In this document: positions 21,401 to 29,805 of the stretch, piece by piece
How positions within the stretch are numbered: position 1 is the first letter of the stretch
Layout of the letters: each line of letters begins with the position of its first letter
DNA from: Pycnopodia helianthoides
Taxonomy: Eukaryota > Echinodermata > Asteroidea > Forcipulatida > Asteriidae
Reading direction: 5' to 3'
Assembly: GCA_032158295.1 (NCBI GenBank)
Contig: CM063252.1
Span: 14,340,250-14,404,249 of the forward strand
DNA length: 64,000 bases
Made by a program: the position numbers and the translations under genes
Notes under the pieces: generated by a model
The model's database searches: none
What the model saw: the letters and a program-made list of their open reading frames with translations, nothing else
Told to the model about the DNA's origin: nothing

Positions 21401-24400
21401 AATCACCCATTTCATCGTTCGAACATATTTCTTATGACAGACACTTTTAATTCTGAGAAGACCTCCTTTTTTTGTTTCTCTCTTCTTCTTCTTTTTAAAC
21501 CTACACAGATGAGCAATAAGCACTGTGTACTCGGTGCTTCCGTAGTCCTGTTGGGGAAAAATAAACAGGCATGCTACTCTGGTATCATTCAAACACAAAA
21601 CTATCAAAATATATATTTTGTTGTTGCAGAAACTAGGGGTTACGTTTGACGTCTACGAAGGCGAATCTCAGTACACAGAGAAAGCTAAGCATCTCCTCCA
21701 ACTTCTGAGTGAAGAAAACTTACTTCACATCTCAGAGTAAGTAATAAGATTATTACCAGTAAAGAATGCTTTGTTAAGCCCCAATTGGTACTTTAGTCGA
21801 CTGTGCACTATACCCTGCTTGAGCCCCAATGGCGACTTCAGTCAACTGTGCACTATACCCTGCTTGAGCCCCAATGGTGACTTTAGTCAACTGTGCACTA
21901 TACCTTGCTTGAGCCCCAATGGGTACTTTAGTAGACTGTGCACTATACCCTGCTTGAGCCCCAATGGTGACTTTAGTAGACTGTGCACTATACCCTGCTT
22001 GAGCCCCAATGGTGACTTTAGTAGACTGTGCACTATACCCTGCTGGAGCCCCAATGGCGACTTCAGTCAACTGTGCACTATAACCCTGCTTGAGCCCACA
22101 TGGGTACTTAAGTCGACAGTGCACTATACCCTGCTTGAGCCCCAATGGCGACTTCAGTCAACTGTGCACTATACCCTGCTTGAGCTTCAATGGTGACTTA
22201 AGTGGACCCAAGATAGCACTCCAAAAAGTACGCTAGCCTGATCACAATGGCCATTGGTTAAAAGCTTTAGTTATGTCCATCTTCAACTTCCATACCCATT
22301 GTCAAACTCGTTGCACTTTTTAGGCGTGGCACTGGCGTGGTACACCTAGACTCTATCAGCCATCCTCAGCACAAGTACCCCACTGTCATGAAGAGCGACG
22401 GTAGTAGCTTGTACCTCACACGGGACCTTGCCGCTGCCATGGACAGGTACGAGAAGTACGCCTTCGACAAGATCCACTATGTCGTCGACAAAAGTCAAGA
22501 GGTTCATTTCGTCCAGATGAAAGGAGTGCTGAAGAAACTGAATCTGAAATGGGCCGACAGGTATAGAGCAATCCATACAGTACAATCAGCATCTTTATGT
22601 ATCGAGTAGTTTAGGCATGGGGTGAAGCAACCAGAAAATTCAGCAAAATGTTGTTTTTAAAAAGCCTGGAAAGTCTATTAAAGCACCTGTGCAACATTAG
22701 TAATTTTCAGAGACTAGTATCCCCACTTTATGTGACTCAACATATACATGAAATAACAAACATGTGAAAGTTTAAGCTAAATCGGTCTTCAGGGTCATGA
22801 GAAAACGATGAAAAACCCAATTATATATCTTCACTGTTTTCTAACATTGGATTTTATCACCTAGATAAAGGCTAATTGTTTTACTCATTTCAAGCAAAAC
22901 TATTTCAAGGGAAGTTTTCCACCATGACCATCTTTATACCATGTAAGCTATGTGCAAATCTGTAAACATTCATATTTTCAACCTTACCAATGTTGTGCAC
23001 ACCCTTTAAAGCCCATACCATTCATGCATGTAGGTCAGCCCTTGTGCCCAATATTAATTTTCCTATCTTTTTCCAAGGGCCAGATATTATGCCTGGTCAC
23101 GATGTGAAGCCATTTTTAATACATTTTTAAATTGCAATTCAAATTGTGCTTTTCTGTGTAGGGTCAATCATGTAAAATTTGGGAGGGTGCTTGGTATGCA
23201 GACAAGGAAAGGAAATGTGGTGCTACTCCAAGATATCTTGGAAGATGCCAAGAGCCGGATGCTGTCCAATATGCAAGAAGCTGCCTGTAAGTATATTATC
23301 AGATCCTCAAGAAGATGTTTTAGGTACTACTTGATTAGATTGGAAGTTTTAGCGGTAAACTCAATGGTAATGGTAGTGTCCTGAATGAGAGGTCTCGCGT
23401 ACGGGACTCAAGTTCTGGTGTTGTCAGAGTGTGGGTTCAGGGCCCAGTCATGGCGCTAGGGTCCATCCTTGAGCAAGGCACTTGACACAAGGCAGAGAAC
23501 GGTTTCATCCGGCCCTTTTGCTAAGCGTTATATTTTGACTGAACAGATTTTGTGCACGCATTGATGAGTAGCAAATGATGAGTTTCGAGTAGCAACTGAT
23601 ACAATTTGCGTAGCGTTTTTGCTATGCTGTACAAGGGAAATCACTCACTGCGAGGAGTTGCAGCAGTACCTGGGACCTAGGTTCAGGTCCCAGTCGTGGC
23701 ACGTAGGGTCCTTGAGCAAGGCACTTAACTCTAATAGCTTTATGCATCGGATGAGACTTAAATCTGTAGGTTCCGTTGTTGTGTGATGTGAAGGAACCCA
23801 GTATGTACACTTGTTGAGACAGGGTTTGCCCCAGTGTTTCTGGCATGATTGGCTGCAAATTGTGTTGTGTCACCTTGTAAACCCTTACAAGGTGCCTCAT
23901 AAATGGGTCTCATAGTTCAAACATAACACTGCGTACCTGTCAAAAAAATAATGAGCACTTTGAGACGGCCGTTGGGTATGATAAAAGGTTATGATAACAT
24001 TTGTTACAGAAGCCTTTTAAAAAATGCCAAAGTCTTAAATTTACTGTGATAATTGAGGATAATTGTAAATTTTCTAAGGTAGTAGTCATTCAAACGTTAG
24101 TATGACATCTTGACTGTTAAACATTGGTGATGACTGGTCGCACTAGATGCCAAGGCCTAGATAGTAGTATAGTTTTGAAGCCGATAGTCTTGGCTGGACG
24201 ATTATTCGACTACATATGTCAAAAGACGGGGTGACGACTGTGACTATCGGTGACAACTAGTCGCCCGGGCTTATCATGTGTGTCATTGTGCGATGCAAGT
24301 ACATTGTTCTCTTTATTTATCGTGTCAAAAACGTTTATAGCGACCAAGGAGTTGTCTAACCCCGGTGAGGTTGCGGAGGTCCTGGGGGTGTCGGCCATGA

Positions 24401-26363
24401 TCGTTCAGGATCTCAGGTGCAAGCTGGCGTCGGACTACAAGTTTGATTGGGAACGCATCCTGACCAGCCAGGGAGATACTGGTGTGTTCCTACAGTACAC
24501 ACATGCCAGGCTGTGCAGGTAAAGCAGTAACACAAGAGATGAATGTGACCCAATCCCAATGGCATGCCTTAAGTGCATCGGAGAACTGTGTGCCTTTCAG
24601 CGATAAAAACCATGTCTGTCATAGAAATACAGTCCAATGGAAATCCAACACAAATTTGACATCGGAGAGTTGTAATCCGACTACCTGTCCTGGATTAATT
24701 TTGACAAGACCCCTCAATAAAAAGCAACAAATTTATGATTGTCGTAAAATCTTCCTTTCATTTATTGTGCAGTATTGAGCAGCTCTCCGGCGTATCGTTA
24801 AATCCAGACTGTGACACCAGTACCCTGTCTGAACCAGAAGCCATACTGCTTGCCCATCATATCAGTCTGTTCAGTACATCCATCATGAAAACACATGCAG
24901 GTCTGGAACCAAGTCATCTTGTGAATTACTTATTGCAGCTATGGTAAGTGACCAATAAGCTATAGACGATTTAATTTAATTGCTCACCAGACAGTTCTGG
25001 CGGCAGAGTCAGCAGAGTGTGGGTTCGGATCCAGACCTGATGCTTGCCGGTGATTGCTTTCGATATAGTAGTAATGTGACCTAAAAATGTATATTATACA
25101 AACCGTTTATACATATGAGTGCATACGAGTGTACTGTTTTTATGTGTTCATTAAATGATATCATATTGCTGGCTGGCATAGTTTATCTATCATTCAAAAC
25201 CGCAGTGGATGATATTGACTGATCAGGCAGTAGGAGCAGTTAAGCCTGAAGTTTTGTGTAGCTTTCGGGGGAATTCTCTGGACTCCATAACTGATGGGAA
25301 GATTTGACTCGTACCTCAATTTATTATCTCCACAGCCATTTTGTGTCGACAGCAGTGAACACCCTCAGAGTGAAAGGAACTGATAAAGACCAGGCCGAGG
25401 TTTGTAACTAGTTTGGTCTCATGGGTTACTCCAAAATACATCACTGTCAATCAATATTGACAAATGTCTGTTTTATTCATCATTGCTCATTTTAAGTCAG
25501 AAGCAGACTATGGCGGTGTTTCTCCAACATGACAAAAATTGCCAAAATGATTTATTTCGAAGTCTGAAGTCTGCCTTTTTATGAATTGGATCCCAGTCTC
25601 CTGATAATGACTAGAGCAGGCTAGTCTAAACGTTGAGAGGGTTGATCAATACCTGACTTCACAGCAGGGACGTCAATCAACTAGAAGTTGTAGAGTAGAA
25701 GGAAGACCTGTCATTGGCTGAGAGTTGTGCTTGGTGCGCGTTTGACCCTTAGCAATGGCGGCCTATGACCTCAGTGATGGCGGCCTATGACCTCGGCGAT
25801 GGCGGCCTATGACCTCAGCGATGGCGGCCTATGACCTCAGCGATGGCGGCCTTTGCGAGGTGGACTCTATTGACACTTCAGATTTTGTCTTTCCCTAAAA
25901 ACGTGATCACCCCCACTTAACGATGCAGGCATTTGATCTGTCAGTATTTTTCACGATTTCAGGATTTTTCTTCGATATCCCTGTGCCTTAAAAAATTTTT
26001 TGGAAAGAGTCAAACTTGCCATCATCGAGATAAAAAGACTTCCGACTTCTTTACAACCGAGCCTATGGATATCTATTTGAAATGATGTAGACAGTCCATA
26101 AACCTCTAAAATGTAACATTCTGTTCATTCTGGGAGCTAATTCTTGTCCCCACCGAGAGGAAATTATTTATTCTATTTTGTTTATTTTTTCATTTTCATA
26201 CAATCTCAACCTGATGATTGACTTTTTGGGAGATAAATAAGTCTGCTTTTATGGATGCTTTTTCTCAATCTTACAGGCCAGGCTGTTGCTCTTTAACAGC
26301 ACAAGGAAGACACTGGCAACTGGGATGAAGATTCTCGGACTGACACCCCTGGAGAAGATGTGA
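15408..26363 (+). CDS. RARS2: Arginyl-tRNA synthetase, mitochondrial type, complete
   Basis: Fourteen exons: 15408-15443, 16711-16784, 17311-17425, 18668-18852, 19390-19529, 19996-20157, 21082-21155, 21630-21736, 22324-22560, 23162-23286, 24341-24518, 24773-24943, 25336-25399, 26277-26363. Together they give 1755 nt, 584 residues, close to human RARS2 (578). All introns are GT..AG and all phases join. The enzyme charges tRNA-Arg with arginine using ATP, in mitochondria. It is a class I synthetase: the HIGH-type motif is HAGH at about residues 146-149 ([10 protein letters not shown]). [10 protein letters not shown] and a GMQTRKGNV block (the KMSKS-equivalent region of this family) follow. The C-terminal DALR anticodon-binding domain begins near [13 protein letters not shown]. 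The N-terminus [12 protein letters not shown] is basic and lacks acids, fitting mitochondrial import. The 18668 acceptor (CCACCAG) is weak but keeps frame. Confidence 0.96.
15483..15800. repeat. ACTGACA/ACAGTG-rich degenerate repeat region
   Basis: Short related motifs (GACACTGACA, CAGTGTC, ACAGTAACAGTG, TGGCAATG-CAATGCCA) recur more than fifteen times on both strands. The outer parts form a weak inverted arrangement. No protein is encoded. Confidence 0.45.
16334..16491. repeat. MITE-like element, 'CAGGCCTGGAATT' family, copy 1
   Basis: It begins CAGGCCTGGAATTTCATC and ends GTAATTCCAGGCCTG, a clean 13-bp terminal inverted repeat. About 158 bp. Five other full or near-full copies lie at 17085, 46233, 47371, 58705 and 60690; the phrase CTTGGCCTTGGTG and the TTTTCCAATGGAAG core are shared. 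Confidence 0.85.
17085..17251. repeat. MITE-like element, 'CAGGCCTGGAATT' family, copy 2 (inverted)
   Basis: Inverted relative to copy 1, ends CAGACCTGGAA / GATGAAATGCCAGGCCTG. It lies in RARS2 intron 2 and ends only 59 bp before the acceptor of exon 3. Confidence 0.8.
17426..18667 (+). other. RARS2 intron 3
   Basis: 1.24 kb with a short TG microsatellite (17758-17773) and the perfect-ended foldback at 18172-18400. No exon seen. Confidence 0.6.
18172..18400. repeat. MITE with long terminal inverted repeats (TAATAGACCC)
   Basis: The left end TAATAGACCCTTCCCATGAA then ATATGTAAATT is matched without visible mismatch by AATTTACATAT then TTCATGGGAAGGGTCTATTA at the right: about 31-bp inverted ends on a 229-bp element. 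The inner part holds a second inverted match (CTGGTTGGCAAA / TTTTGCCAACCAG) and GCGCAC-rich DNA. The intact ends suggest fairly recent insertion. Confidence 0.85.
18875..19057. repeat. MITE-like element, 'GGCTGGAAGGAAA' family, copy 1 (degenerate)
   Basis: Shares AGTGTAACCAAATCGAGGCT, GGAAGGAAA, ATAGTCTGG and CCTTTTTG with 58244-58423 and, inverted, 51288-51451. It lies in RARS2 intron 4. Confidence 0.6.
19390..19529 (+). CDS. RARS2: RARS2 exon 5 (catalytic signature)
   Basis: 140 bp after TTTCCTCAG. It encodes [16 protein letters not shown], the class I HIGH-motif region that binds ATP, and then YLGDWGVQF. The last codon G|GA is split with exon 6 (19996). This is the most conserved exon of the gene. 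Confidence 0.93.
20240..20600 (+). repeat. SINE-like element with internal 15-bp minisatellite
   Basis: It carries the phrase GTCCTTGAGCAAGGCAC, then a tail with CACCTTGTAAAC and CTTACAAGGTGC. The same head and tail occur at 23640-23935, so this is one dispersed family. I know the GAGCAAGGCACTT phrase from several marine animal SINE-like repeats. It lies in RARS2 intron 6. The tandem array at 20411-20512 interrupts the match. Confidence 0.6.
20411..20512. repeat. 15-bp minisatellite, about 7 copies
   Basis: Unit TGGTCGGCTGCTGAT repeated with almost no divergence. As 15 is a multiple of 3, it keeps reading frames open on both strands (QPTNQ repeats on minus). This is an artefact and not a gene. 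Confidence 0.9.
20666..21036 (+). repeat. MITE-like element, 'GGCTCAGG' family, copy 2
   Basis: Left end CGTTGGCTCAGGTCCGTAAG, right end CACTCAGCCGACAGG (inverted). The internal block ATGGAGTTTATTGATCA and AGTGGTCTCCAAAGTAATC matches copy 1 at 555-789. It sits just before RARS2 exon 7. Confidence 0.65.
21775..22205. repeat. 45-bp minisatellite, about 9.5 copies
   Basis: The unit contains CCCCAATGGTGACTTTAGT, CAACTGTGCACTATACC and CTGCTTGAG. Copies differ at a few positions (GGCGACTTC, GGTGACTTT, GGGTACTTT variants). It lies in RARS2 intron 8. The 45-bp period keeps long reading frames open on both strands, so the apparent 141-aa and 123-aa proteins are not genes. Confidence 0.93.
22324..22560 (+). 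CDS. RARS2: RARS2 exon 9 (catalytic core)
   Basis: 237 bp, the longest RARS2 exon. It carries [20 protein letters not shown] and [18 protein letters not shown]. In arginyl-tRNA synthetases these blocks line the arginine/adenylate pocket and the connecting Rossmann-fold half. Confidence 0.92.
22682..23005. repeat. TTAA-flanked MITE, divergent copy in RARS2 intron 9
   Basis: Flanked by TTAA at 22678-22681 and 23006-23009. Ends AGCACCTGTGCAAC and TGTTGTGCACACCCT form imperfect inverted repeats. The interior shares the family phrases (GAAATAACAAACATGTGAAA, ACTGTTTTCT, ACCTTACCAATG). Confidence 0.6.
23640..23935 (+). repeat. SINE-like element, copy 2
   Basis: Contains AGGTTCAGGTCCCAGTCGTG (tRNA B-box-like), GGGTCCTTGAGCAAGGCACT, then CACCTTGTAAACCCTTACAA. 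It matches 20240-20600 outside that copy's minisatellite. A shorter related piece (GTGGGTTCAGGGCCCAGTC, CTTGAGCAAGGCACTT) is at 23425-23485. Confidence 0.6.
24990..25060 (+). repeat. tRNA-derived SINE head fragment
   Basis: GGCGGCAGAGTCAGCAGAGT is followed by GGGTTCGGATCCAGACC, a B-box-like sequence. There is no foldable complete tRNA around it. It lies in RARS2 intron 12. Confidence 0.35.
25400..26276 (+). other. RARS2 intron 13
   Basis: 877 bp. It holds a short dispersed repeat (TGACTAGAGCAGGCTAGTC, 25607-25625; also at 49891), the 22-bp minisatellite and otherwise AT-rich unique sequence before acceptor CAATCTTACAG. Confidence 0.6.
25751..25860. repeat. 22-bp minisatellite, 5 copies
   Basis: Five exact-length units of AGCGATGGCGGCCTATGACC plus TC (variants AGCA, AGTG, GGCG at the start; the last unit decays). 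The DNA just before it (CATTGGCTGAGAGTTGTGC) matches the interior of the CRE-bearing MITE at 34604, so the array probably arose inside an old copy. Confidence 0.88.
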
Positions 26364-26399
26364 GGTTATTTCTTCAACTCAAGGTCTCGACTCGGTTTG

Positions 26400-26590
26400 G
26401 GGCCCATTCTTATAGAGCCCCCAAAAAGTAGGTCAGCACAAACAAATTATGCATACCAGAATAAGGGTACCAGTCAAAATAAAATGTCTCACGTACCATA
26501 ATGTGACTGGTATCCTGCTCATGTGCGCTTAGCAGAAATTTGTTGAACAAAATTTTCTGCTTTTTAAGAGGAGCTCGATGAAATTGGGCC
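26400..26590. repeat. MITE, 'GGGCCCAATTTCATAGAGC' family, in RARS2 3' UTR
   Basis: Left end GGGCCCATTCTTATAGAGC, right end GAGCTCGATGAAATTGGGCC. It starts 37 bp after the RARS2 stop codon. It contains AATAAA (26478-26483). Confidence 0.75.
26478..26483 (+). promoter_or_regulatory. Candidate RARS2 poly(A) signal inside a MITE
   Basis: AATAAA 115 nt past the stop. The intact related copy at 37683-37863 reads CAAAATAATCAT here, so the hexamer differs from it by small changes. It is the first AATAAA after the stop that I see. Confidence 0.45.
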
Positions 26591-26712
26591 AAGTCAACTC
26601 GCCAGTTCATTTAAGTAATTATTTGGGATAACCAGACGTCTAGTGTACTTATGCTAGCAATGCTTTAGCGTACTTCCAATATGTTGACTTAATACAGTGC
26701 AATGTTTATGCG

Positions 26713-27060
26713 TGCTTATTAAGTGAACAAGCGAGGGCGCTATAACAGTTTTATTTGAGGGATTTTTGCGAGAGTCATAATCCCAGGACGCGTCTGAATC
26801 AAGACATTTGAACTTGGGCCTCGATTGGTGACTAAGCGAATATTTCTTGACATTTATAAAAATATAGAAATGACTAAAGAGAGCTCAAGGAGCTTGTAAA
26901 GTGAACAGGCGAGGGCACTATAGCAGTTTGTTGAGGGATTTTTGCAAGAAGTATCATCCTAGGATGCGTTCGACACAAGAAAACTAAAATTGGGCCTGAT
27001 AGGTGCCTATGCATATGATTTCTTGACTTTTGTAAAATATAGAAACGGCAAAAGCGAATT
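26713..27060. repeat. 180-bp imperfect tandem duplication
   Basis: 26713-26892 and 26893-27060 are diverged copies: AAGTGAACAAGCGAGGGCGC versus AAGTGAACAGGCGAGGGCAC, GAGGGATTTTTGC, TTGGGCCT, ATTTCTTGAC and AAATATAGAAA recur in the same order. Confidence 0.75.
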
Positions 27061-28106
27061 TAGGCCATGTACAAATATAAACCAGTTTCCTTGCCCATGC
27101 CTGTTTCCTGTTTCATGGCTGCTTTGACATATTTGTTTCTTGTATGAAAACAACAAATTTCGCTTCAGAAATCATTCAATTTAGTGAAGTAATAGAAGTT
27201 TGCAAAGCAGTTCTTGTTTGATCATTCGATCATAGTGTATGCAGTCTTTACCAAGAACCAAAGGAGTAGGAAGTAAACCTAATCCAGCTAAAGGATTTTA
27301 GGGGAGACTGAAATCTACCATCTTGGATTGAAAAAAGGGGCACCTTTCCTTTTTCAAAAAAAGCCTTTAGGAGAAACTGTTTTTAATTGTTTACATGGCC
27401 ACACACCCCTGGTAAAAATCGCTCGTCTGCTTGGCAGTCACAGTTTATGCTCACCATTTGGCTGTCAAACTCTGAAAAGCTGTTTGTGCATTACTAATTT
27501 TAAATATTAAAAACAAAATTATAGAATGCAATTATTGAAAGCACTGATAATTAGGTTATCTTGATCTTTTTTAGTGCAAACTGGGTTTTTTTTTCTTTTC
27601 TATTTTTACAAATAGTTCAAACCTGTTCCTGGCCCTCTCAAAGATGAAACTCAAGGCCTTGGCAATTATAATGATATTTTATGTGATAAAAATAAAGAGA
27701 ACTGGGCTCAATTTTTAGTATTCAAAAATATAGTTGGACACCAGTGGTAACAATGTAAACTATGCCGTATTTCGGGGCTGGTAGCCTGCTCTAAGCCTTT
27801 TATAAGTTCAGCACATTATGGTGTTTGAAGGATTTTATGATAATGGACACAGGAGGGAAGTGTAATAAATTGTTTTTTTATTATTGATACAAACAACACT
27901 AATGGTGCTCATTCCTTCTTGATATAAAGACCACTTGTATTTGTTATAGAATACTGTGGGTGATTGGATGATTAAATAGTGCACTGGACTGTGCTTTATC
28001 CTTAGGATGAATTTTTAATAAGGGGGGAATAAAATGGTGACGTCACCGACAAGTCTCAATGGCTGTTTAAAACCAGACGGGGTCTTGGCCGGCAGATAGT
28101 GGACAA
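27061..28106. other. RARS2-TMEM26 intergenic, left part
   Basis: No gene recognised. A fragment of the CAGGCCTGGAATT family (27626-27659, CTGGCCCTCTCAAAGATGAA) is present; otherwise AT-rich unique-looking DNA. Confidence 0.5.
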
Positions 28107-28395
28107 GGCCATTTTCATAGAGCTGCTTAATTTAAGCAGAAAATATTGCTTAACAAATTCCTGCTTAGCAAAAAAAAGAGCAGGACTGAAACCAGCCACA
28201 AATGGTGCACGTGACATGTCATTTGGGCTGGTAACCTTGGTTTGGTTAAATGGTTTCGTACTAATTACGTCGTGGAGGAAGGTTTTTACTTGAAGGGAAG
28301 GTACACGATTGGTAATCACTCTAAAAATTAATGGCAATAAAAACTGACTTGGTTAGAAGTACAGCAGCTTTTGATAGTATAAAGCATTTTGATAA
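28107..28395. repeat. Two truncated MITE pieces
   Basis: 28107-28250 is the left half of a GGGCCCAATTTCATAGAGC element (GGCCATTTTCATAGAGCTGC, then CAGCCACAAATGG, TGCACGTGACATG). 28270-28395 is the left part of a TTAA-flanked family element (ATTGGTAATCACTC, ACTGACTTGGTT, GATAGTATAAAGC). Neither has its right end. Confidence 0.55.
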
Positions 28396-28613
28396 ATATT
28401 TCAATTCAAAATAATGTGGATATGGACGTGTATTCTTATTAGGGATTATTCTTTATGCGTGGACATATTCGCTGCGGATTTTGGCGATATTTCAAAAACG
28501 CGACCACCTTTTGTAATACAATTTTCACAGCATAGTTTTATTGTATATATCTACATTTATATAAGATTAAAACAATCAAACGGTCCACAAAAAAAAGGTG
28601 GACTTTGCCTTTA

Positions 28614-28915
28614 AAGGCACTGGACACGTTTGGTAAATGTCGAAGACCAGTATTCTCACTTGGTGTATCCCAACATAATATGCACAAAATAACAACCTGT
28701 GAGAATTTGGGCTCAAATTGGTCATCGAATTTGCATTACTTTGTGTGCTTTCAGATGCATAATAAAAGGCTTCGCTGAAGTCTTTCATTATTCGAGTGAG
28801 AATTTACCTCTGTCACAAAAACTACGTTACCTCAGACAGCTCTCCATTACTCGTTACCAAGTAAGTTTTTATGCTAACAATTATTTTGAGTAATTACCAA
28901 AAGTGTCCAGTGCCT
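28614..28915. repeat. TTAA-flanked MITE, best-preserved copy
   Basis: TTAA precedes AGGCACTGGACACGTTTGGT and follows ACCAAAAGTGTCCAGTGCCT, giving a 13-bp near-perfect inverted end with a TTAA duplication. That pattern is typical of piggyBac-derived non-autonomous elements. Length about 302 bp, non-coding. Boundaries are accurate to a few bases. Confidence 0.85.
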
Positions 28916-29239
28916 TTAATAAGCACCTTTTTGAAATAGAGCCCAAGCTCTAGGCGAAGTCTGCTATCTGATGGGCAACAACACCCTGAAGACCGAGTAA
29001 TTGTCCATTTTTTATCATCCACTTATGCACGAACTAGTCTGCTTCCGCAATTGCCCATTTTCCGCTTACAGAGCCGTGATATATTAGCTATAATGGTTGC
29101 GTGGTTTTTCCCGAATGCGCATGAGCAAGTCGGTCAAGCCCACATATTGCCATGAAAGCACCAAACCATTTTATGCCAAACGCACACACACGCATCAGCC
29201 GAAATGCAATTGATTTGTTTTTCTGTCTAAAAATGTTGT

Positions 29240-29549
29240 TCACGACAGAAATATTGAAAATATAAACTGTCACAGATTTGTACATCACTCACATGGTATA
29301 AAGATGGTCATGCGGGAAAAATTCCCTTGAAAATTTAGTGTTTCTTGAAACGCAACGCAACTATGTTTGAGAAATGAGTGAAACAAATAGTTTTGATTTT
29401 GCGATTCCTAAACTCAGTGTTTGAAAACTGTGAAAATATATAAGGGTTTTTTTCCACTATTTTCGTCTGACTCCCATAACAGAATGAGCTGAAATTGTCA
29501 CATGTTTGTTGGTTCATGTATAATGTTGGATCAAATAAAGTGTGGATGT
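29240..29549. repeat. TTAA-family MITE, truncated at both ends
   Basis: Interior phrases of the family are present (GTCACAGATTTGTACATC, GGTATAAAGATGGTCATG, GAAAATATATAAGGG, TCCACTATTTTCGTCTGACT, AAAGTGTGGATG). The right end stops where another MITE begins at 29552. Compare 53862-54167. Confidence 0.6.
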
Positions 29550-29551
29550 TA

Positions 29552-29805
29552 GGCCTGCGCTAAACGTCGCACGTTTGTCGTGTCGAACTCAAACAGTTGT
29601 AAAATTAGGAATTCAACTCGACAAAAGAGTGACGTTTAGCGCAAACCTTTTATTTAAGTTCGGCACTGCCGTGTAGCACGGCAAGCCCTGCCGTGCTACA
29701 CGGTAGCGGCACAACACGGTGACAAACGTCGCGCTCTTGCCGTGTCGAATCGAACTGAAAACATTTGAGTTCGGCTCGGCAAAAGTGCGACGTTTAGCGC
29801 ATGCC
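29552..29805. repeat. MITE with GCGCTAAACGTCGCAC ends and internal palindrome
   Basis: Left GGCCTGCGCTAAACGTCGCA, right TGCGACGTTTAGCGCATGCC: about 20-bp inverted ends. The centre (29670-29706) is a further hairpin, CTGCCGTGTAGCACGGC / GCCGTGCTACACGG. CpG-rich compared with its surroundings. GCCGTGTCGAA-like motifs recur inside. Confidence 0.85.

Noticed and set aside
21771..22196. 141-aa and 123-aa repeat proteins on the two strands
   Set aside because: Produced by the 45-bp minisatellite, whose period is a multiple of three; it lies inside a RARS2 intron.
21775..22205. CRISPR-like array
   Set aside because: Units are contiguous with no unique spacers, and the genome is clearly animal.
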